Positions 12,496-23,885 of a stretch of 64,000 nt of DNA are shown piece by piece. Position numbers and translations under genes: made by a program. The notes under the pieces were generated by a model. It was not told the DNA's origin. It searched no databases and saw only the letters and a list, made by a program, of their open reading frames with translations. The DNA comes from Acanthornis magna (lineage: Eukaryota; Chordata; Aves; Passeriformes; Acanthizidae): contig JAWUZG010000056.1 of assembly GCA_036785705.1 (NCBI GenBank), positions 17,714,001-17,778,000 on the forward strand, given 5' to 3'. The stretch's first letter is position 1; every line of letters starts with the position of its first letter.

Positions 12496-15400
12496 CAGCC
12501 AGGTCTGACTGAACCAGCAGTGGTGGTCATGAGTGACAGCATGGCTGGAAGGGGAAAGGAAGGTGAGAATGGTCTTGGGATCCAGACTGGAGGGTCTGGC
12601 ACTGGAACATGGGATTTGCAGTAAACTCAGTGAACTCACTGAGCATTTGACCTTCCCCTGTTTCCAGCTGATCCTGTGGCAGCTCAGACCCAATGCCACA
12701 GAGTTGTGCTTGGATTTTGACCTCTGTACCATCCCAGTGTGATGGGAAAAGTCAATCTGCTGGCTGGGAACAAGAGAACCATTTCAGGGGGATAAATCCC
12801 AAGCTAATCTGGGAGGTGTTGTTTAAGCAGCACAATTTTGCCCTCCGCCAGGGACTGTCGTGGCTTCAGTGCCACTTCTCTGCTGAGAGAACTGCCATGG
12901 GAAGGCCAATGGGGAAAGACTCCAGACTTGGGCAACACACGGAATTCATTGCACAGCTCTGTGCTCTGTGGATTCATCCCACACTTCTTTAGTCATTTCA
13001 CTGCATGGGATGCCTGGAGTAGAACTTGGCTCCCTCTGTAGTGGAGGAATGCAGGTGAACACCTCCAGGGATTAATTAAGATCTTAGGGAGTAATTAAGG
13101 TCTTAAGCAGTGCCCACTGGAGATGCAAAGAGCTCTCCGTGTGCTGTGGAGGGAGCCTGAGGTGACCAGACTGAGAGGGTTGTGAAATGTCTGTGTAGGG
13201 TGGCTTCACTCTTGGCTCGGGACTCACTGCACGCTCTGTCTGAGCTCTGCAAATAATACCAGGGACCAGAACTCCTCTCCATCCCACTCAGGATCCCTCT
13301 GGCAAGTGTGAAAACAGGAAACGTTACACGGATGAACTTCCACACACTTTGTTCCATCTATCTCAGAATGTTCCATAGTGCTTGTGGTATCATTTTGGAT
13401 GGAAAGTTCTCCTTGTCACTGAGTTATTATCAGAATTAGTCATTAGTACTGTCATCATCCCAAGGAGTTTGGCCACTGATGTCGTAGGACCAGGCCTTGG
13501 AGCCAGAGTTAGGTCAGCACTTCCCATGTCTTTGTAGGATGGTGGACGTGTTTGGGATGTAGCCTGTGTGGGAAATTATTGTGTGGGAAGAGCTTTACCT
13601 GAGGGAATTCCTCAATCCCCAAACTTCTTTTGGAGAACTTGATGGCCTTATGGGAGTGCCCAAGAGCCCCTCTTTATTGAAGGATGAGGGATGCTGGACT
13701 CAGGATCCATCTTTGTGTTTGCTGAGCTATTGGAATGGGAATTCATTGCCAGGCTCTCGGTTGGCAAACATGAACTCCAGCAAGGACATTCACCTTCAAA
13801 GGAATGCTGAAAACACAGTGTTTTCCCAGATGTTCCCCACTGCCACACGTGCTCACTCACATGTGATGTCTCCCTTCTGAATTGAGGGTGTTATCGTATT
13901 GATAACACAGAGGAGTGTCTCAGCCCACAGCTGTGCACATCTGGCTGGCACAGCCGTGCCCTGCAGAGCTCTGCTCCTGCTGAGCCCCGAAGCTCTGCCC
14001 CACAAGCAGCCCCTTGCAGCCCCAGCAGCTCCTCCAGCCCTGCCCCGTGCCCAGGCAGGCATCCAGCAGGTCCCTTGGGGAATCTGCTGCTCCTGGCTCC
14101 CCCCACCATCTCTTTCCGCTGCCCCAGGCGCTGACTTTCCCGACAGATATCAGAGATTGGATGGATTATCTACGGGCTGTTTCCAGACTGCTGTTTGTTT
14201 GGAGAAATCATATTGGAGATAAGATGGTAAAATACAGATAATTAAGTTTCCTTGATATGAGTGTAATTGTGAATTGAGATTTAAATAGCCTGCTTTGAAT
14301 CCTGCCTTTCGTGCCTCTCCCGGGGTTTGCTTTGGGTCTCTGCTGAAGGAGACGAGGGGGAGAGTCCTGCATTGTTGACATTTGCTCTACAAAAACATTT
14401 CCAGCTCTTCTTAGGGCTTTTTTCAGAGAAAGAAACCAGTTCAACCACTTCCCCACGAACATTAAGTTCTTTACACAGCCCAAGAACAGACTCCCTGGGC
14501 TGACTGCGATTCATTCCTCTGCCTTGCTCTCATTAACACCTCTTCGGCTCACACCGGGGAAATTTGGGAAGTTTCATCTCGAACAGAGGGCAAATTGAAC
14601 CGCGAGGAGACCCTCCTTAACAATGTGCAAAGCCCTTACACAGGGACCTAAAAGCAAATAGAAAAGCTTTCCAAACCTGAGGGCCCTGCTGTCAATTATG
14701 GCAGCCGTGAAATGTAATAAACTTTTTAAACAGCCCTGATTGATGTGGGATTCTGTTTACGCTGGGGCTCCAGCAATAAACGCTCTGTCACGGCAGCCCC
14801 TCCATGGGCTAACGTGGGATGTGGGGTTTGTGAGCTCAGGGAGGTGCTGGCAATTCAGGACCTGCTCCTTTCCTGTCCAAACTGCGCCGCGTCCTAAGCC
14901 CGAGACACAGTCTGGGGGAAATGAATAAGCAGCTGAAAAGAGAGTTCAAAGCAGAGAAGTCTGGGTGATCAACCAGTAGCAATTATCCCCAATCTGCCGG
15001 AAACCGAGCTGTCTCGGGCTAATTTGAGCTTTCTGAAGATATTAGACTGCTGGTTTGAATCATATTCCTGAAACTGGGTAAGAGGCAGATGAATCACGGA
15101 ATGGTTTGGGTTGGAAAGGACCTTAGCTCATCTCATTCCACCCCCTGCCATGGACACCCTCCGCTATCCCAGGCTGCTCCGAGCTTCATCAGCCTGGCCT
15201 GGTGGAATGCTGGAAAGTGATAATTTTGTAACCCAGGGTAAATCACTGCAGCCTGGGCTTGCTGCTGGCCTGACCTTCATCCCCAGGAGCCGGGAGCGGG
15301 GCAGAGGCTTTGCCACCATTGCAGCCTTGGTGCTGGCACACGGATCACGTCAGCAGCGCTCTGGGCTGCCTGCAGGACACAGCAGGGCTCGTGCTGATGC

Positions 15401-18400
15401 CTTCCACCGCTTGGAAGGTCAGGGGAACTCTTCATAGGAAAGATGTCGCCCCATGCTCTGCTTTCCGCCTCCGTTTCAGGCTGCCCGGCTGATTAGGGAG
15501 AGATTCCTTGGAGAAGAGGCAGAGCAGCGCTTATCGACTCGGGGCTGTTGTTGAGACAGAAGGGTTTTTTCATTGTCATTAAACCCCCGTGTGTGTGTGA
15601 GGGTAAAATCCCGTGTGAGGCTGCTGTGGAGCTTTGAAATCCGAGTGGGCTCCTCCGGGCGATGTTTACGCTACAGCGTAATTTGTGTGTGTGAAAGAGC
15701 CTCTACTTCTGTTTCAGCAACATTACAAGGATGGAAGTAATACCCTGTGACAGCCTCTCTCCCTGCTCACGGACACGTTCGGGGCTGTTTGTTCAGGAGA
15801 GACTCCTGGCTGAGCAACACGGAGCAAACGTGGCCCTGGTGATGGGGAAACCATCCCAAAAAGCACCTCCTGCCCCAAACTCACACATCAAACCTCTTTT
15901 GTGGGCATTGCCTTCCAGAGCCTTGAGTTGGTGAAGGCTTTGGATCCTTTCCTGCTGATTTCTCTCCAAAAAGAGTCATCGTGTCACTTGATCACTCAAA
16001 CATGGGGCACACCGCCCCATCAGGGACATTGGGGACCTTGGGGCAGGAATGTTGCTGGAATTCCCAGCTCCTGTCTGCTTCCCTGAAATATCTTCATAGG
16101 AAAAGAGAGTCTCCTTGATAAAAATGACCCATTATCTCAAGCAGAGCTTTATAGAGCTATAAAGCAATGTCTGCCCTTTCAAAAGTGACGCGTCGGTTGT
16201 GAAATGGAAGTTCTGTAAGAGTGTAAGAGAGACCTGAAAACACAGGAACAACCATCCTGACGCCACCAACAATTTTGCTAATGGTCAGTTGTGCAAGCAG
16301 GAGAGAGGCAAAATTACATCTGACTCCAAATCCGAGCCATCTCAAAATCTCTGCCTCCTCTACCTCCACGAAAGAGCATCGTTAAGTGGGTGTTTAAATA
16401 GATTTAATTGGAATTATTTGAACTCATTTGGAAAGAATCACTCTGCGAGAGCTCCAGATCCCAGAGAAATTGTATCCTTAAGAGAGGAAAAGAACAGAAA
16501 TTCCATGAATGCCATTAAGGGTTTGGGAACTCTCTGATATAGGAAAGGGATTTGGGCACCACGCTGTAAAAACCTAAGATGGACAGACAGCTCAAAATCC
16601 TTCTACGTTTGGGATCAGACATGGAATTCAGCTCCCATCCAACAGTGCCTGCCTTCCCATTCCTCTCCCACTTCCAGTAATGAGTTTGAGGGCCTCCAAG
16701 TGTCCTGCACTATTGATTGGAGAGTTTAATGAGCTTTAAATTACCGAAGGGATTTATGGGTCAGGTGCCTTTGGTGCAGGAATCGTTCACAGGCGCTGGG
16801 CCTGGGGTCCAGGAGCTGCTCCCGAAGCCACACATGCAGGACTCGGGAGCTCCAGCTGCCAAGTGCCCGAGTGCCCTTGCCTTGCCCTACTTATCTGAAG
16901 AGGCTGTCAGCATGTTCTATAACCAGTGGAAACCACTTTAGAGCTGGAGCCAGACACCGAGGTGCCGGGGTCCGCATTTCATTTCTGTGCCTGGGAAAGT
17001 TCGGAAGCAGATACAGCCAGAGCCTTCTCCCAGCAGCATTTTTCTGCCTATCTCGTTCTCAGCCCTGAGCTGGCATGTCTGGAGATTGACACAGGCCCTG
17101 TTATTTGGAGATATTAAGGTTTTTTCATAGGAAAGAGAAAAATGTGGCCATCAGAAATTGCTGCAGGAGATGAAGCTGTAGCAGTTTTTAGTGCAATCTG
17201 AGAATTTTAATTGTATGTTTGCAGAGATTTTCAGCTCCACTGTGGGAAGCGTGTCCCAGCACACTCTAAACCCCAAAATCCAGCTAAACTTCTGCTTGAA
17301 ATTCATCCCATTAGCAGCTCTTTGGGTGTAATGACATCCAGGAAGCATATTGGAAAGTTGTTCTAAACTGGTTCCTTTTCGACCGTGTAATTAAACCGAC
17401 TGTTCATTAAGAAGTGGCACTAACAAAGCTTGGTTTTGTTGGGTTTGTAGTCCCTGGCCCTCTAATGATCCCATTCGGATGATTTCCCATGGCTTGCCCA
17501 TCACAGTCCCAGGTGCTCCTACCAAGAGAGAGATCTCACCTAAAGATGGAAAAAGCAGAGCTTTGAGTCCTGAATGCTTTGTAATTCCACACATTTGGAC
17601 TTCCATTGTCAGACAGAGCAATATTATTTTAAAGAAAGGAGAATGTTTTCCTAGGGACAGGTTTTGCTCCTTAAAAAACAGTTCAGATATTATTACTTTA
17701 TACAGATTCTTGGTGGGGAATAAACAGAGTTTAAAAACAGCCAGAACTGTTAAAATTTATGGTATCAAAATACATTCTGTCAAAATATTTATACCATAAA
17801 CTAGGATCATTAATTGTCCCCTCACCCTGCTCCTGGGAAAGGAGGGAGAGGAATCCGAGATGTCTGATGTGTAAATTCCTTCATTTATCGCTGCTTTATT
17901 GCCTGGCGGAGCAACAACAAGTGGCCTCAGAGTCTGAATGGATATGGATCTGAAGGAATTCCTGTTGTTGAACAGTGCTTCTGTGGGCTAGAGGGGTGTT
18001 TTCCAAGTGACATATTTCCAGAGGCACCTACACACATACTTCACATCCCAGCCCACATGCCAGCGCATGTTATTAGCCTGCAATTACTCTCCAGGAGTTG
18101 AGCAAGCAGATTCTGCTCCCATCGAGTGGTGTGGCAGCAGGAAGGGACTTTCTGGGGCTTTGGTGTGTGGAAATAGAGGCTGGAATATGGATGTGCTGAG
18201 CCCCTGATGTTCTGATCTCCTTGGTGCTGCTTTTCCTTTGAGGAAAAGCTGAGCAGAGTTGGAAATCCTCAAGACCAGCCCGAGTGTGAAACTCCTCTCC
18301 ACCTTTTTGTCCCACAGCATTTCATTAGGAGGTCCCAGGGGTGTGTCCTTCATTTTAGAGGCCCCCAGAGTGTGATGCTGATCTGTCAAACGTGGGTGGA

Positions 18401-19018
18401 GATGCACTGATGGAGGCACAGATATCCTGAGCTCTGCATCCTTCATCCTCCACAGCGTTTTTCCCATGGGCTGCAACAGCTCTGCAGCAGAGGGACCACT
18501 GACCTTTCATTCCCACTCCCACCAGCAGCAATGAATTTTTTGCCGCCAGAAAAAAGCAAACAGTACTGCAGTCTTTCATAAAAATTAATTGTCCTACTTC
18601 CTGGAATTATTACATTCTGTCTTATCACTTATCTTTTCCATCTTTTAGGATGGAAAGCAGCAGATAGACAGGAGTGCATTACACACATGATTTAAGGCCC
18701 AGGGTTGCAGTGTCACCTTCTTTGATTATTTCATAGGAGTTTGGGTCTAACGTAGTGATTGTTAATATTTGCGTTGGTTTGACTGCGAGTGCCTGGAAAA
18801 AAAAGGCATCTCTGAGTTTATTTTTCTTGGCAGAGGCAGCCTGTACATACAATGCATCTTTAGTTTTTGTAACAAGTTGAAAAGCAGCCTGGAAAGGGTG
18901 ACGGTGAGTCCTTGGTGAAGGACTTCCCAGGGTGACAGCCCCAGCAGGGTGTTGCATGGACCCTATTTCCAGAGGAGGTGCTGGAATGGGGTCCTGTGCT
19001 GTGTTCCCAAACTTCTGC
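12496..19018. other. Unique DNA between the two 304-bp copies
   Basis: If the 304-bp copies were LTRs, this would be the provirus body, but no gag, protease, polymerase or envelope-like frame exists. It is ordinary unique sequence with one CR1 tail (15090) and AT-rich patches (14130-14300, 14900-15080, 17100-17420). Confidence 0.65.
15090..15202 (-). mobile_element. CR1 LINE 3'-end fragment
   Basis: GAATCACGGAATGGTTTGGG then TTGGAAAGGACCTTAGCTCA, CCCCCTGCCATGG and CAGGCTGCTCCGAGCTTC; reverse orientation, with small deletions. Confidence 0.88.
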
Positions 19019-19322
19019 CAACCCCAATTCACAGGGTTCCCTTAAAACTCCAGCAAATGCATATTCTTTTAAATTGGAACAAGGGAGTTCTTTTCTCTGC
19101 CTTCTACCTTTGGCGTTATTTGTCTTCCTGGGGTTTTTGCTTTTCCCTGGAACCATCAAGGCCAGAAAATGGCTCCTGAAAAAAAGAGGAAAGTGGAGAT
19201 TCTGGGACATTCACAGGTCTCCCAGGACCAAGGCCTTACAAACCCCATCAGCTATGAGGATATGTTTGTACGAGTTGGCAATGACCAGGTTTTCATGTCC
19301 AAGTGTTTGTGCAAGTGAAAGC
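19019..19322. repeat. 304-bp dispersed duplication, copy 2
   Basis: Second copy of the 12077-12380 segment, offset by exactly 6,942 bases. The two copies differ by seven single bases. They could be a recent local duplication or two members of an uncharacterised interspersed repeat family. Confidence 0.9.
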
Positions 19323-22189
19323 CCAGATTTTCATTCGTCTGAAAATTATATGGTGCGATAAGGAAACAAAGTGCATGAAAAATATGGCCAAGCAAAAGCA
19401 GCCTCCAGCTTCAGAGCTGGGGTGAAGGCATGTGAAAATGTGTTCCATTAGGTGAGGGAAATGATGGGTTTCACGGGGTTTAGCCCTTTCTATTTTTGGG
19501 GGACATAAACATGTGAGGAGACATGGGGGACGAGCACTGAGGGTACCTGTCAATAAATAGAACTTCTCTAAGTATCTCAGAGCAGCAGGTGACCCAGACA
19601 GGTTTGTCCATGTCATTAAATGAAAGAAGAAAAAACCATCTGCTGTCTCTGTCTGAAATCCTGTAGATTGGAAGGGATTATTGGACATTCAGGGCTGCGT
19701 CCCACAGCACCACTGTGTTCCTGTGGGTCAGAGCGAGGTGCCATCCACAGCTGTCTCAGCAGAAAATGCCATCAGCAGTATGAGGAACCTCAGGAATCTG
19801 GGGCAGGGGCTTCTTGTCAAAGGACAAAGGTAGTTGGAGTGTTGGGGGGAGACAACTCATAGACAGAGCTGATGGAAAATGCTCTCCGGGCTCCAGGCCA
19901 AGGGCAGTGGCCTGGCTCCCCATTATCTGTTTGACCATTTGCACCAGTCCTGGGGGGATAAATGAAGCCACTGAGGTTTGATAGTGTGTGCTGCAAACAT
20001 TTTGTTGTCATTCTGCAATGTGTCAGCCTTTAAAGACACCAGTGAGGAGTGCAGGGCAGTGGAAATACATCCCCAGAGCACCAGAGCCGTGCTCCCAAAT
20101 GGCAGCGCCAGTGACCTCGAGGCCATGGGAAGGAGCCTGCAGCTCATCTGGGGATGGTCTGTCTGCAAGGGGCTCCTGATGCTCCACGGCACAGGCAAAG
20201 CACAAGGCAGAGGGACTGGGAGCCATCGGGAATGGGTTGTTCCCTTGGGTGGCAGCATCTGTGCCATGAACAGACCCCAGTGCGAGACTGGGCAAGGGAC
20301 ACGAGGAGCCTCTGCCTCTTTTCTTATCCTCTTATCCACCCTGCAGGCATCTCCTGTGCACTGTGGTGGCTCCTTGACCGTGAGGATAGGCCTGGGACAG
20401 GCTAGGGACAGCCTTGGAGCAGCCCGTGGGGATGGGGCTCACCGAGGCGCTGGCAGCCCTGTGCCCCCATGGCTCCCTCTGCTCTCACACCCAGAGAGAA
20501 AACCCTGGGGCTCACTGAGACAGGAGCCAGGACAGCCCCAAAGGCCAAGCCAGCAGCTCCCACTGAGCCTGGCCTGGTGACAGTCACCCAAAGCAGCTGG
20601 CAGCTGTCCCTGCCAGCTCCCAGAGCCCTTGCAGAGGTGTGAGCAGCAGGTTTGGCTGGGAAGGAGCAGAGGAGTGTGCTGGTGTTTCACTGTTACTGCC
20701 GTGCAAAGCCAAACCCTTTTTTCCCCTCAGAAATACATCCACTGCTTTAGGCACCCAGGCTTTGGGTGCCCTGGGGCAGCAGATGTGTCAGGAGTTAGCG
20801 ATGGCTCCTCTCTGGCACCGTAACAGAAGCGGTGCCAGAGCTTTGCTTGTGAAATCCAAAGCCACGTGAGCCAAATGTCACTGCTGTGAGAGGGAGGTCA
20901 GGTTCAGGAAGCTGTCAGAGCTCAGGGGCTCCAGCCCCACGATGTCCTGGCCAGCCCCGAGCTGTTCCAGCCCAGGTTTCAACTTGCCCACGTTTCCGAA
21001 GCGCTCCTGCTTTCAGCAATTGATACGAGCCTGGCTTGTTTTCAGCTGTGCCTGGGTTAGAGGAACCATAAAAAATGTCAAGCATGTGAAAAACAAGGGG
21101 TCTCAGGGAAGCTGTCTTGGATAACAGGAGATAAACCGGGGCTGTGCTGAGGGTGCAGCATCACCTCACCGTGACCACGGGCAGGACAGAACCCTCAGGG
21201 ACATCCTGCTAGGGAGCCCCCAAAATGTGGGGGCAGGTCCCTTTCAGGGGGGCTGGTTTGTAAAAGGCTTCTCCTGCACAAGGATGATCCTCCCTCTGGC
21301 TTTGTGGGATGCTGGTGTTAAGAGGGAAGCAAATCTCCTTGACAAGATCTGCTTGTGGGCTGAGCTCCCATTTTTCATCTGGAGAGGCTTTGTGGTACCA
21401 GGACAGCCCTTTGCAGGCTGATACATTTTCTGAAAGGATGTTTGAGCACAGATAAGAGTGTTTCCAAAGCTATTTGTGTCCCAGCCAAAGAACTCTGGAA
21501 TGGGAGCAGACCTGCATTTTATCTCCCAGTGGGAAATGAGTAAAATTAGTTTTCTGGAGGGACAGGGTGAGGCTGGATGTTTGGTAGCCTAGCCCTTGAG
21601 TTACAGATGGAGATAGCTGGAAGCTGGATTTTACTGGCCAAACTTTGTGTTTCCCCTCTCCTCAACCATCCCAAAGTGAATCAGTCAAGTTTCAAATAGG
21701 ATGAAGGTAAGCAGAGGTCACAGAGCAAGGTTTGGACAGCTCAGGGTGGTGCTGGGATGCAGCAGGTGGAAACTAAGTCACTGCGATATAAAAAATCCTC
21801 TGGACATTTATTGAGGGTTTTCAGTGGATTAAAGTCAGATTTTAATGAAGGATTAGTCTCCTTTTCCTGATATTATTTTCCCTTCTCAGCACAAGAGGAA
21901 TGTGTGTGGCAGTGCAGGGCACTGGCAGGGTTCTAGCTCACCTGCACAAGGTGAGGCGTGCAGGCGAAAAAATGGTTTTATTTAAATGTAGGATGAACCA
22001 ACCAACCTCCAAAAGCTTTATTTTCAGAAGCACTGAAGGGAGCTGTGTGTCCAGATCTCTGGTCGGGGGGATCTGAGCCTCTGATTCCAGCTTGAAGAGC
22101 TGAGTCATGTGAAGGCTGCAAATCTGATTCTCTGCCTGTGACCAGACTTCCAGGCTTCAGTGGCAGGCAGGGCTTGGCCTGATCCAGTC

Positions 22190-22290
22190 ATCCAAAATCC
22201 ATCTGCTTGTCTCAAGTGAAATCTAATTTGGCACTTTTGTGAGATTTGGCCATCGTTAATTATGCCCTCAATTAATGGCATAATGGAGGC
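22190..22290. promoter_or_regulatory. Candidate element with homeodomain-type palindrome
   Basis: ATTATGCC (22259-22266) and GGCATAAT (22277-22284) form an inverted pair around CTCAATTAAT. The surrounding unique AT-rich sequence suggests a transcription-factor platform; no proof. Confidence 0.22.
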
Positions 22291-23039
22291 TCCGAGAGCT
22301 GCTGAACTTGAGTCTGCTGCCGAGTCAGGGCTTGGCTTGGAAAAATGTTATGAGATGCCATTCTTGGAGAGGATGTTTCACCGGGCACTTCATTTAGGAC
22401 AAGTCCTAATGTGCATTTGGCTCAGGAAAGAACTAATGGTTACACAGACTATTTAAACATGACCTGAGAGATTATAGGTTGGCAGCACACACTGAGCACA
22501 ACTATCTCCTTCTGCAAAATGAAACTTAATCACGCACCCAGAAGCAGTGAAACATCAAGTTAGCAGAAAGTTTGCCCTCCTGTTATTAACTCTGATTTGT
22601 TACTTTAAAAAACTGCCTCTTACTCGATTTTTCTGGTGTGATCTTACAAAGCAAAGCCCTCCTACTCCCCTCGGAAAAGCAGGAAAGCATATTAAGAGCA
22701 CTGATAAAAGGTAAACAAACCAGGAGACACAAAGTTTCTTGATATGCTCTAATTGAGCTGGTTTCCTTACTTCTGCTTTGAAAAGGAACAGCCATGAGGC
22801 ATTCTTGAGAGAGCCAAGTGAACTGCTGTTATCTCGAAAAGGTCTCCTTAATGTCTCGCTCGTGGGGGCTCCAAGTCTGCTCCGGCCATTGCCTGGAAGT
22901 CTAAGAAAAGAAGTCTACTGGCCTCTGTGATAAAGCTCCCATTTTTAGGCCTTGGGAAGGATGGGGTTGTTGACAGTTCATTCCTGTGAAAATTCAGTGC
23001 GGTCCAGTCTCCTGATTGTAAATGGAAGGAATATATGGC

Positions 23040-23230
23040 AGCACTAATGCAAAAGGTATGTGATTAGATAGTCCTGTCTGCTATCTGCCCAGCGTCCTGC
23101 TGATAGGCAGCTCTCTCGGGGTGCTACATGGGAGCCATCAGAGTTGCCAGACTGACGCCAGGCCCTTCATCAACTGCCTCGCAGATAAGGGGGAGGCCGC
23201 AATCTTCACGTAACGCGGCGGTTCCCCAGT
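23040..23230. promoter_or_regulatory. GATA-motif cluster
   Basis: Four GATA cores lie within about 120 bp: 23067-23070, 23082-23085 (reverse), 23102-23105 and 23184-23187 (AGATAAGG). GATA factors are active in heart and endothelium, where SMAD6 is expressed, so a SMAD6 enhancer is plausible. This is inference only. Confidence 0.28.
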
Positions 23231-23344
23231 GGGTGAACTTGAGCATTCCTGGCTGCATCTTTCACAGGCATCTTGAGGGGCCAGAGCAGGGATAATTTAT
23301 CGTTTCATACTGCGAGGCGTCCAAAAGTTCAGTGTGAGGGATCC

Positions 23345-23885
23345 TCTGGCAGCCACACACGGCTGCTGGTGTTCCTTCTCCTGAGCAGCTCCAGGCACGA
23401 TGGCAGCAGAAGAACACCTTGGATGGTGCTGCTGTTCCAGGCTGGAACCTTCTCCTGAGCAGCTCCAGACACGATGGCAGCAGAAGACCTTGGATGGTGC
23501 TGCTGTTCCAGGCTGGAACCTTCTCCTGAGCAGTTCAGACACGATGGCAGCAGAAGACCTTGGATGGTGCTGGTGTCTGCCAGGCTGGAACCTTCTCCTG
23601 AGCAGTTCAGACACAATGGCAGCAGAAGAACACTTTGGATGGTGCTGCTGTTCCAGGCTGGAACCTTCTCCTGAGCAGTTCAGACACGATGGCAGCAGAA
23701 GACCTTGGATGGTGCTGGTGTCTGCCAGGCTGGAACCTTCTCCTGAGCAGTTCCAGAAACAATGGCAGCAGAAGGACACCTTGGATGGTGCTGCTGTTCC
23801 AGGCTGGAACCTCCTCCTGAGCAGTTCAGACACAATGGCAGCAGAAGAAGACCTTGGATGGTGCTGGTGTTGCAGGCTCCTCGGG
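23345..23885. repeat. Minisatellite, about 73-bp unit, with two alternating variants
   Basis: ATGGCAGCAGAAG recurs at 23400, 23474, 23544, 23616, 23689, 23762 and 23835 (spacings 74, 70, 72, 73, 73, 73). Variants with CTGCTGTTCCAGG and with CTGGTGTCTGCCAGG alternate in the later copies, so part of the array seems to have grown as two-unit blocks. It is not coding. Confidence 0.92.

Larger units (their letters stand above)
19323..23344. other. Non-coding unique sequence
   Basis: No gene or interspersed repeat was recognised. It turns AT-rich after about 21,430 and includes the 22,190 palindrome and the 23,040 GATA cluster. Confidence 0.6.

Noticed and set aside
12090..12512. Membrane-protein-like open frame through duplication copy 1
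   Set aside because: The hydrophobic stretch is short, no family is recognisable, and the reverse strand is open as well; no coding signal separates it from chance.
12077..19322. Endogenous retrovirus with 304-bp LTRs
   Set aside because: The repeats lack TG...CA ends and a target-site duplication, and the 6.6 kb between them has no retroviral gene, primer-binding site or polypurine tract that I can see.
23345..23885. CRISPR-like array
   Set aside because: The DNA is vertebrate, the units are contiguous 73-bp copies without unique spacers, and no cas genes exist.
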